Part shown: piece after piece, positions 21,917 through 30,642 of the stretch
Layout: each line of letters opens with the position of its first letter
Numbering within the stretch: the first letter of the stretch is position 1
Assembly (NCBI GenBank): GCA_036925085.1
Contig: JAUPFP010000006.1
Span: forward strand, 5,111,131-5,175,130
Source: Brachycybe producta
Lineage: Eukaryota > Arthropoda > Diplopoda > Playtdesmida > Andrognathidae
DNA: 64,000 bases
Direction: 5' to 3'
Program-made: the position numbers and the translations under genes
The notes under the pieces: model-generated
Told to the model about the DNA's origin: nothing
The model's database searches: none
What the model saw: only the letters and a program-made list of their open reading frames with translations

Positions 21917-22756
21917 AAGCGCTTGAAATAAAACTCGCGCAGATGTAAAAATGATTGAATCTTCCCAATCAAAGGGTCATCCTGTAAGTGATCCATCATT
22001 CTTTATTCCCATTGCAGTGATGGTGTGATCTTTTTATGCAGGTCACATGACAGCTTGGTTGTAGGTGCGTATAACTAACTGCACATGATAAGCTTTAAGA
22101 TAGATTTAGTGAACACAAGGATGCTAGCATTGTTCCGGTGGGACAGATTATCACTTCATGAGTTTCATTTATTGGAACTTTTAATTTCTATTTATCAGTC
22201 TCCTTTACCTCCGAATTCAAAGTTACTAGACAAAATGTGCAGAACAAACATGCACAAATGTTGTTAAACCATCTATTCAATAGTTAGCCTGCATGATTAC
22301 TTTTAGGCATTCTTGTAGATTTACTGCTAAATGGGTTTCTTCTGCAAATTGACTATTGAATCTGCAGAATGAAGAACTATAGTTTGAAATTTGTTCAATG
22401 GAGTGAGTGAAATAAAATGGAACGAAAACATTATGAAATAGTGATATAACATCAGCATTCCCTGGAGACACAGACAGAGGTGGGCTTTTATTATTGGATG
22501 CGTTCGGCAACTCTTCATGATTTATAGGGTGAATTAGAGTGATTGTTCTGCATTCTATACACAATTAAGATTTACCGGATTTGCTTGATTTTTCCATTTT
22601 ATGACATTTCTGAACATAGAAAGAGTTATTTATATAACGAGCTTGTGGTGATATCATGATGTCACCATAACTTTTCTTACTTGTAAAGATGAAAGTCGCC
22701 TTTAAAAAATAATGTTTCTCAAGAAAATAAGTATGAGATGATTGGTTTCTTGTGAA

Positions 22757-22978
22757 CAGAGTCGAACTAGCTAATTTTAAAAATAAAACCGGCGCCCCCT
22801 CCCTTAGTATTATCGTTCTGGTTATTTGAAATATCCATTTCTGACCCCAAAGCAAAACTGGCGCCCCATCATATAGTTACTACTACCGTTCTAATTATTT
22901 TGCGACCCTGTTTTCGAGCCCTGACCTTTGTGGCCGAGGCAGGTGTCTTACTCGCTTGGCCCTATAGTTATCGCTCTG
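22757..22978. mobile_element. hAT-like MITE (CAGAG...CTCTG family)
   Basis: It opens CAGAGTCGAACTAG and closes CTATAGTTATCGCTCTG. The flanks CTTGTGAA (22749-22756) and CTTGAGAA (22979-22986) are an 8-bp duplication with one change. The interior repeats GGCGCCCC and TTTTGCG words. A larger relative is at 25892-26655. Confidence 0.75.
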
Positions 22979-23893
22979 CTTGAGAATCGTTGTTGGAGTT
23001 AGTAGGCCAATATTTGCCGGACACCACTATTCTGTTTTCTTCACAGAAAATTATTTATTCTCTAGTTGTCATTTGCCGAACTTCTTCATTCTTAATTAAA
23101 ATTCTAACTTTAATGGTTTATGTCTACGCTTAATGCACACTGGTTCATTTCAGTAGTTAAAAGAAGACGTTTTTTTACTCTTGATTTTAACGCAGGCAAC
23201 CAAAAATCTGTATGTGTTTTAGAGATTGAGTGCACATTTTGCTTTTGGGCATTGGAGGAGGGTTTTTTTTTTTATAATGTTGGAAATAAAAACTATTCCT
23301 CAAATAAGACTCGTATTGATTTTTGTTGTTTAGCTTTTTAGCCAGGGCTACACTCATAAGTAATCCCTTGACAAATAGGATTTTGTTCATTTCTCAAGTG
23401 CTTTACTTTTGAAAGTGGACATAACCCGAAACTCAGACAATTCACGCAATTTATACAATTCTGTAGATCTTTAATGGTTATATAAAATCCTAAAAAAAAT
23501 AATAACATTGGAAAAAATAAATGTTATTTTATTTCACACGAAAATGGTAGGTTTTTGTTTGTTATTTTAACAAAATAAGAAAAATGACAGCACTGAACTT
23601 TTTCAGTTTACTTTAGCATTTATTGAATTTTTTTTTTCTCTTCTTCGTATTTTCAATATTTGTTTTTATTTTCAATGAAACTTGTTTTAGTTACAGTGGT
23701 TTGATTATTGCCAATAATAATTATTAACTGTTAATTATTGTAGGAACTTTTAAAACTACATATAAAAAGTAAAAAAAAAATTACCCCAACTCTTTTTTTT
23801 TTCATTATTTTTTCTTGAATATAGGATATTCGAATTCATGAATATTCTACTTGTAAAGCTGGGGTCACACTACTTAATAAATTGTAAAATTAA

Positions 23894-24443
23894 AGAGACC
23901 ATTACATCTCCAGAAATATCTTTTCAAAATATTGTCAAGACTTACCCAACGATTGTCAAAACGATTTTTAAACTTTAAAGAAAGTCAATAAAATCATATA
24001 AGTTAAAAATGAAGTGACTTTTCCTGAATCACCAAACGACGCCATTTTAAATTTCTAAAAAGGAAAGTCTCTCCTCCCCCCCCCCCCATTTTTGTGGCGA
24101 AAGTGTCACTTCACATTTCCAGAATCCCTTAATGAAATATAGGTATTCCCCTATTCATATTCAACTCAATACAACCTTCAATGTGGATACATCTTAGTTT
24201 GAAAATGAAAGTAATGTGAGGTGATCGCAACACATCAGAATTCGAGTAGAGGAGTAGACTTTGGGGGGTTTTGTTCCCAATCTCTGTTGTTTGGTGGCAC
24301 ATCTATCTGATAAAGCTCATTTACATGAAGTCAACTGATTTTTAATTTTTTAAATTATATTAATCACTTATTTTAAATTTTACAAATCGTTTGGTAATCA
24401 TTGAATAATTCTTGACAATAATTTTTTGGAGGTAATGGTCTCT
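23894..24443. mobile_element. TTAA-type foldback MITE (family 1), full copy
   Basis: TTAA at 23890-23893 and 24444-24447 borders AGAGACCATTACATCTCC on the left and GGAGGTAATGGTCTCT on the right. Inner inverted arms read TCTTGACAATA and so on; a poly(C) run sits near 24076. Confidence 0.85.
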
Positions 24444-24843
24444 TTAAGTGCAGTGAATCCCAAACTTGTTTAACTCATAGTACATTATTTTGTCCCTAAA
24501 GAAATCGCGGCACACCTGGCAAAATTACAAGTAAAGGCGATGGCACACAATTCAACTTTCAGCCAATTTTGGAGTAACAGTAGTTCGTTGAAACAGTTTG
24601 GCATGCCCTATTTTCTCTAACAACACACAAGATTGTTGTTGCTCACAACGACGTACATGCAACAGAATATTCGAATAGAACCTGGTTCTATTTCAAACAG
24701 TTGTTTCGTGCAATTACCAATGAGCAACTTCTTTTAGATTCACGTGACTGCAACTGAAAGGGTGAGGGTAGGAAACTGATAATTTTGCATAATCACTTGA
24801 CAATCATCAAAATTATTATTGGCTCGTAAATCAAATGGCTTTA

Positions 24844-25288
24844 AGCTGGTCGCCCACTAGGTCTGTGATGCGGCACGGCACGGCGCGGCGCGGAGTTTCC
24901 AAATAGAGGTCCGGCTACTATGAATGCGGCACGCAACTGTTTTTCCCCTCCATCCCACAGTATCCATGGAGATGGTGATGAGTAGTGACAAGGAAGTATT
25001 TTTTTGGCTGCTGTGGTGGAGGTAGAGGAGGAAGAGAAAGTGTTGTAAACAAACTATGGAAGGAAACTGAGAAATTCTTCTCCGCTCTCCCGTCCATTAG
25101 GGCGGAAGCGAGGAGAAGCACGGAGAAATTCTGACTTCAAGAAGTTTCAAACTTTCTCCAGAGCGCTGCCGTGCCGCGCTTCGGCTCTAATGGACGGTGC
25201 TCCATTCATTTACATGCATTTTTCTTGGGAGCTGTTTTTTTCTCCGCGCCGTGAAGCGCCGCGTCACCGACCTAGTGGACGACCAGCT
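24844..25288. mobile_element. PIF/Harbinger-like MITE with TTA duplication
   Basis: TTA at 24841-24843 and 25289-25291 borders AGCTGGTCGCCCACTAGGTC on the left and GACCTAGTGGACGACCAGCT on the right. The interior is GC-rich (GGCACGGCGCGGCG and GCCGTGCCGCGC, inverted), and no transposase is left. A related right-end fragment lies at 62130-62298. The 3-bp TTA duplication is typical of PIF/Harbinger. Confidence 0.8.
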
Positions 25289-25957
25289 TTATGCAGTTTT
25301 TTATTGTAAAAAAAAGCATTTTTTTGCACATTGATTTAAAGTAATTATTTATGGGATTATGCAGAATAAATGGTTTTTGCACAATGCCTAGGGATTAGGC
25401 AAAATAAATGCTTTTCCACTCCGACGATAACATAAAACGCTTTTATTACCACTGTAGATTTGGGAACACTTTAATATTTTTTTTTATCGAGCACCATTTT
25501 TTGTAATTATCTCTAAAGATTTATGGAAGTGACATAAAAGACAATGCCTCATTTAAATTCGGGACAATCTTAATGCGATGCACAGACAAAATAATTAGAA
25601 AGTTGAATTGCTTTATTCAGCATTTTAAACACAACTTGAAAATGAATTAGAAATCGAGAAAAGAATAGTAAAATATTCTTTTAGATGTCTGTTTCAAAGT
25701 TAAGGAACCTCCTCTTGCAAAAAAAGATGAAAAAGTTGACATTTTCAAACTGTCACAAAAGATATATTGAAAAATATATCACCATTTACTATTATAGTTT
25801 TAACGCGCTTCTGAATTCCTACAGCCATTGTAAAATACAGCATTTGTAAATGAAAGAGAACAATGGAAATAGATTTCTGGTTACATGCCATCAGAGCCAA
25901 AACTAGTTAATTTTGCGTCCGAGGCAAAAAAAAAAAAAAACTGGCGCCTACTTAGTA

Positions 25958-26505
25958 CGAGGGTGAGTCAAAAATTATCCGCACTCCGGTTTTCTGGGAT
26001 TCTCAAGGGCCATTATTGGAACACTTATCAGGAAAAAGGTTCAACAATCAACAGTCCCGTTACAATGAGATGATCACTGAAGAGCTGAAGCCTAAACTTT
26101 GAATTAAACGCAGAGGACTGCTGTCTAAGGGCGTTGTGATCTTGCATGAGAATGCACGTCCGCACACCTCTCTGTCCACACTGTTTACACTCTGCGAAAC
26201 AAGGAGATTATTTCGAAAAAAAATGATGTATTTATCTTTTCTAAAAGTAGATTAAAATAAATTGTACAACCAGAGTGTGGATTAGAGACCTACATTGAGT
26301 AAAAATTTGAAGCCCAGCCAAGCCCAGCCCATGAGACTTTATGCTGTGCCCAGCCCACCAGGCACACAAAGCCCATCAGGTCCACGAAGCCCACCAGGCC
26401 CATGGGCCTTTAACATAAAAATGCCGGCCCAGGCTTTTGCAAAAGCCCACAGGGCCATGGGCTTTATGTAGGTCTCTAGTATGGATCATTTTTGACTCAC
26501 CCTCG
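25958..26505 (+). mobile_element. mariner transposon remnant
   Basis: The termini CGAGGGTGAGTCAAAAATTA and (inverted) TTTTTGACTCACCCTCG are flanked by TA at 25956-25957 and 26506-26507. Inside, the plus strand encodes LLSKGVVILHENARPHTS, which matches the (L/I)HDNARPH catalytic segment of mariner transposases, with Glu where the second catalytic Asp should be. Most of the transposase gene is missing. Another MITE sits in its 3' part. Confidence 0.85.
26283..26478. mobile_element. hAT-type MITE nested in the mariner remnant
   Basis: It begins TAGAGACCTACAT and ends ATGTAGGTCTCTA; the flanks GTGTGGAT (26275-26282) and GTATGGAT (26479-26486) are an 8-bp duplication with one change. The interior is rich in AAGCCCA/GGGCTT words (CCCAGCCAAGCCCAGCCCAT). 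Confidence 0.75.
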
Positions 26506-27010
26506 TATTATTTTTGTAGTTATTTTGCGCCCTAGAAAACTGGCGCTCTTTTATTATAATCATTCTTGTTATTTTGCGCCAGTATTTCAGGCGTTCTGAG
26601 CATTGCGCCCGATGTCAGTGCCTTCACTCGGCCTTGTCCTAGTTATACGGCTCTGAATGCATTTTAGAAAGTAGTTGATGACTTGCTGATATCTTTTAAA
26701 AAATAAAGCCATTTATGTTAATTTAATATTCGAAATAATAAAAATACGTTCAAAACTTTCAATTTTCGTGATTTCTAAAGTGTAATAACAAGTTTATTTT
26801 TTAAAAGATGTCACTTACTCTTCTAGTTTATAAAAAAAAAACGTGTTTAATTACAGTTATAATGATTTCTAAAACGTTGATTAAGACAAAAGCTAAGTTT
26901 AAACAAAGCTAAACTTAATATATCAAGTAAATTTAATTCATTTCCTATTCTAGTGTCTAACTTTTTTAGCCATATGAAGAATTGAAAATTCTTCTTATGG
27001 TTGAAAAACA

Positions 27011-27241
27011 CAGGCGGACTTTTGAAAGACATTTCGGCGCGACACAAAGAAGTCGAAGGTCGCTGGTCTGTCGTCACAATACTTTTTTTCTATGGAAGGA
27101 CGCAAACCTTGGCACACAGTTAACAGTCGCTTGTGTGCCCAGGTTGGGTGTTTGTTTTGTGGAAAAATACATTGCGACGACAACCTCACCACATTTGACT
27201 TTGTTTTTTGTCGCAAAAACGTCTTTCGAAAGTCCCTTGCA
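27011..27241. mobile_element. Palindromic MITE just downstream of the chitinase gene
   Basis: Arms of about 115 bp: GCGGACTTTTGAAAGAC, then GTCGTCACAATACTTTTTTTC, then AACAGTCGCTTGTGTGCC. They are inverted against GGCACACAAGCGACTGTTAAC-like text on the other side and GTCTTTCGAAAGTCCCTTGC at the right end. Long frames over it on both strands are hairpin shadows. Confidence 0.65.
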
Positions 27242-27393
27242 TGTCAAGTACCTTAAAGTTGTTTTAAAACTACGAACTACGTTAGTTTAATGCCTTCAAA
27301 TCGCTTGTAATGAATATCTCAGCTGTTTACAAACAACAGTGGAAACCAAAATTTGGCAGTAAGAAAGTTTTTTTTGTCACATAAAAACAAGTA

Positions 27394-27399
27394 TTTAAT
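27394..27399 (-). terminator. Possible poly(A) signal of the chitinase gene (ATTAAA)
   Basis: No canonical AATAAA was seen on the minus strand in the first 230 nt after the stop codon. The common variant ATTAAA lies about 130 nt downstream of the stop and is the best candidate cleavage signal. This is inference from position only. Confidence 0.3.
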
Positions 27400-27528
27400 T
27401 TTTGGAAACATTTTTCTGAATGGGAGCAAGCAACCAAAAGTCACCAAAAAAAAAGACGTCATCTCAAAGTGTTATTAAGTTTGATATTTGAATAATTAGG
27501 TTTCAAATGCCATTATTATTCTTTTGTT

Positions 27529-30500
27529 TCACTGACAATCATCTCTTTGAACACTATCAGCCCAATCGCAACTATTTGTTTCTGGGTTCCAAAGAAGACC
27601 CATTTCACATTGGTTAAGTGTCGCTCTTCCATGAATACACCACCAATATTTCTCACAAAGTTGGTGGACGGAGTATGTTTCTCCATCGCCACATTCCGGC
27701 ACTGCCGAAGGGTCAACTTCTTCAATAAAATTTGCTTCTCTTCTCGATTTGACATTTACATATTCAACTATTCCGGATGCCGACGCCTGTGGAGCAAATT
27801 TGAGAAAAACTTCGTCGACGTTTGCACTCTGAACGGAACTGTCTCGAGCGGAATTGTCCCTTTCGGAAGAAACGATTGGTAAATCGAACCGATTTCCACT
27901 ACTTGGAATATTGTCCATATTACGGCCAGTTGCTCTGCTGCCAACATTCCTCGTCAATGGCAATTCCTCTTGACTATCTGTAACAGTTAGGTTTTTTTCG
28001 ATCTTTAGTTGAACTTTTCTTAAAGGCCGTTGAGTGTTTTTAGATGTTTTTTCTTCAGTTTCCGAAATATTTTCAGGATCATTGTCCTCTTGTATTTCTG
28101 TAGTTTGCGTTCTTGTAGGTTTTGTAACTGTGGTAGACGTTACTGGTGTTGTTGTTCTGGTCCTAAAACGTCGTCGAAAAGGTCTTCGAGATGGTAATCT
28201 GTCAAATTTGCTCTCTTTTGTCGTGGAATTTACAGAAGAACTTGACGCTGGTCTTACCGGCCGTCTGTTATTTGACGTTGTTCTTGATGTCGAAGTTTCT
28301 TCCTGACTGGCACTGCCATCTACTTTGATTTCTTCGGTGTCGACGGAACTAATAGTTGTCGTGGTTTTACGTCGGAATGATTTTCGTCGTGACGGACGTG
28401 TGATTCTTTGAGATCTTGTTTTGTTTTGAAGTCTCGTTTCAACCGTAACGTCCGGCTGCGACGGAGTTGTTGGAACCGTTGATTTTTCCGTTCTCGTTCT
28501 TAACGGACGAGTGATTCTTCCTTTTTGAGGAATTACTTTTCGACGTCTTGGTCTAATTGTTGTTGTGGTTGTTGTTGCTGCTTCTGTTGCTTCTGCTCCT
28601 ACTGTAGTAGATATATTCTTAATATTCTCATGTTCGGTTTCGTTATGACCATTTGTTTCAGGGGTTTCGGGAACAATTTCTGGACTATTTTGATGAACGT
28701 CCAAAACCTCAACACCTAATCCTGATTCGGAACTTACTGGAATAGTAATTTCAGCAGTAGAGCTAATTGTTGTGTCCTGTTCGGTGGTAGGTAGTGATCG
28801 AACATCCGAAACCTCCAAACCTAATCCCGAATCAGAACTTACTGGAGCAGTAATCTCAACTCTAGATCTAGTCGTTGTGGTCTGTTCGGTGCTCGGTGAT
28901 GATCGAATATCAGAAACCTCCAGACCTAATCCCGAATCGGAACTTATCGGAAGTGTAATATCAACTTCTGGCCTAGAAGTTGATTGATCACTGCTTGGCA
29001 GTGATATATCTGTCAAATCGCTGAAGTGTTCTGGCGATGTTCCGATGACTTCACGAATATCTGATGTAAATTGTGGTCTTGGACTCGATGTCGGTAGTTG
29101 AACATCTGATGGAATTGTTGGTTCTTGAAGGCGTTGTACGTTAATTTTTTGGAAGTTGAAAGCTTCCGGTGGTGGCGTGTGTTCCTCGGTCATTGATTCA
29201 ATCTGGAGGTGCGTAGCAGGTGTGGGCCTACCTTCGATGTCGATCACTTGTTCCTTGTTTCTTGGTGTCGGTGGATTTGTCGTTAAACCGTTTTCACGTT
29301 CGAATGAATGGATGTTAAATGATTGAGCTTCGGTGTTGTCAATCAAAAGCGGGTTTGTTGTAAATGTCAAATGATCGGAATCCTTTCTAGTTATTGGGTC
29401 TCTCAGATGTAAAATGCTAGGAGTCGTTTCAGGTGGAGGAAACGTATTTCGTTCAGTTGATGAAAACTCTTCCGGTGTTTCTGTAAATTCTCGCGGAACA
29501 AATCCTCGCAACTCATCCGGATGAGTTTGCTGATGAGAAAATGTAGAAAACGTTACACTCGGTGGTTCTCTCGTTACAACACTTGATGGTTGATTCTGTG
29601 ATTCAGTCGGTGGTTCTCTCGAGAATACACTCGGTGGTTCTCTCGGTGGCACACTCGGTGGTTCTTCCGACAGAACTCTCGGTGGTTCTCTCGTTACAAC
29701 ACTTGATGGTTGATTTTGTGATTCAGTCGGTGGTTCTCTCGAGAATACACTCGGTGGTTCTCTCGATAAAACACTCGGTGGCACACTCAGTGGTTCTTCC
29801 GACAGAACTCTCGGTGGTTCTCTCGTTACAACACTTGATGGTTGATTTTGTGATTCAGTCGGTGGTTCTCTCGTTACAACACTTGATGGTTGATTTTGTG
29901 ATTCAGTCGGTGGTTCTCTCGAGAATACACTCGGTGACTCTCTCGATAAAACACTCGGTGGCACACTCGGCAGTTCTTCAAACAGAACTCTCGGTGGTTC
30001 TTCCGATACCACACTCGGTGGTTCTTCCGATACCACACTCGGTGGCACACTCGGTGGTTCTCTCGATAGTACACTCGGGGGCACACTGGGTGGTTCTCTC
30101 GAGAAAACACTCGGTGGTTCTCTCGATAGTAAACTTGGGGGTTCTCTCGATAGTATACTCGGTGGTTCTCTCGATTGTAAACTAGGTGGCACACTCGATG
30201 TTATTCTGTCCGAAACGAAAGTCGGTTCCGTGCTTTTTTCAAAGACATCAATGCGGAACACGGGTGGTATCGTGTCCGAGCTAGAAGTCGACGAAGGTTG
30301 GCTCGGTTCAAACACTTCTATTCGGAACACCGGTGCCACGGTAGAACGGAAATGGTTCTGATGAACAACACTTGTAAGTTGTTCATCAGGAATACTCAAT
30401 GACGATGGAGTTTGCGATTCCGTTTGGTCCTGCTGTGTGGTGTCTTGAATATTTTCTGTTGTAAACTGCAGTGAATGCGATGCAGTTGCAGTAGATGGTC

Positions 30501-30642
30501 TGTTCGGAATCACCGAAATGAATCCGTTCGATTGGTCTAGCTCTTGAGGTGGTTGATGAGGTGGAACATCAGTCTGCAGCCTTACAAAACTTGGTTCTGT
30601 TGTAGAAATAGGTCGTGTTGCAGGTACAAAGTGTGTTGTTCC
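27529..30642 (-). CDS. Chitinase exon 9: mucin-like linker and CBM14 chitin-binding domain
   Basis: One 3114-nt exon (acceptor TACTTTCAG at 30643-30645, phase 0, stop TGA at 27531-27529) encodes residues 422-1458. Most is Pro/Ser/Thr/Glu-rich and probably O-glycosylated. At 29.55-30.2 kb it holds many short repeats around the core REPPSV. At 28.69-28.99 kb it has three copies of a unit around [12 protein letters not shown]. At 28.15-28.56 kb it has Arg-rich islands ([15 protein letters not shown]). The end is a peritrophin-A (CBM14) domain with six cysteines at about 1405, 1417, 1423, 1433, 1446 and 1457, spacing 11-5-9-12-10, and the aromatic YWWC and CDW signatures. The open frame on the opposite strand over the repeats is a shadow. 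Confidence 0.93.
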   Translation of the reverse strand, partial: GTTHFVPATRPISTTEPSFVRLQTDVPPHQPPQELDQSNGFISVIPNRPSTATASHSLQFTTENIQDTTQQDQTESQTPSSLSIPDEQLTSVVHQNHFRSTVAPVFRIEVFEPSQPSSTSSSDTIPPVFRIDVFEKSTEPTFVSDRITSSVPPSLQSREPPSILSREPPSLLSREPPSVFSREPPSVPPSVLSREPPSVPPSVVSEEPPSVVSEEPPRVLFEELPSVPPSVLSRESPSVFSREPPTESQNQPSSVVTREPPTESQNQPSSVVTREPPRVLSEEPLSVPPSVLSREPPSVFSREPPTESQNQPSSVVTREPPRVLSEEPPSVPPREPPSVFSREPPTESQNQPSSVVTREPPSVTFSTFSHQQTHPDELRGFVPREFTETPEEFSSTERNTFPPPETTPSILHLRDPITRKDSDHLTFTTNPLLIDNTEAQSFNIHSFERENGLTTNPPTPRNKEQVIDIEGRPTPATHLQIESMTEEHTPPPEAFNFQKINVQRLQEPTIPSDVQLPTSSPRPQFTSDIREVIGTSPEHFSDLTDISLPSSDQSTSRPEVDITLPISSDSGLGLEVSDIRSSPSTEQTTTTRSRVEITAPVSSDSGLGLEVSDVRSLPTTEQDTTISSTAEITIPVSSESGLGVEVLDVHQNSPEIVPETPETNGHNETEHENIKNISTTVGAEATEAATTTTTTIRPRRRKVIPQKGRITRPLRTRTEKSTVPTTPSQPDVTVETRLQNKTRSQRITRPSRRKSFRRKTTTTISSVDTEEIKVDGSASQEETSTSRTTSNNRRPVRPASSSSVNSTTKESKFDRLPSRRPFRRRFRTRTTTPVTSTTVTKPTRTQTTEIQEDNDPENISETEEKTSKNTQRPLRKVQLKIEKNLTVTDSQEELPLTRNVGSRATGRNMDNIPSSGNRFDLPIVSSERDNSARDSSVQSANVDEVFLKFAPQASASGIVEYVNVKSRREANFIEEVDPSAVPECGDGETYSVHQLCEKYWWCIHGRATLNQCEMGLLWNPETNSCDWADSVQRDDCQ

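Larger units (their letters stand above)
25892..26655. mobile_element. hAT-like MITE (CAGAG...CTCTG family) hit by a mariner
   Basis: The left end CAGAGCCAAAACTAGTTAAT is inverted at the right end as CTAGTTATACGGCTCTG, and the inside has GGCGCC and TTTTGCGCC words as in the copy at 22757-22978. The flanks (CATGCCAT and AATGCATT) match at only five of eight bases, so the duplication is eroded. The element is interrupted at 25958-26505. Confidence 0.65.

Noticed and set aside
26982-27290. Overlapping frames on both strands near 27 kb
   Set aside because: Both fall in a near-perfect palindrome and mirror each other; treated as a MITE.
29562-30185. Plus-strand frame of 207 codons ([11 protein letters not shown]-type repeats)
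   Set aside because: It is the antisense shadow of the in-frame chitinase linker repeats; periodicity alone keeps it open.
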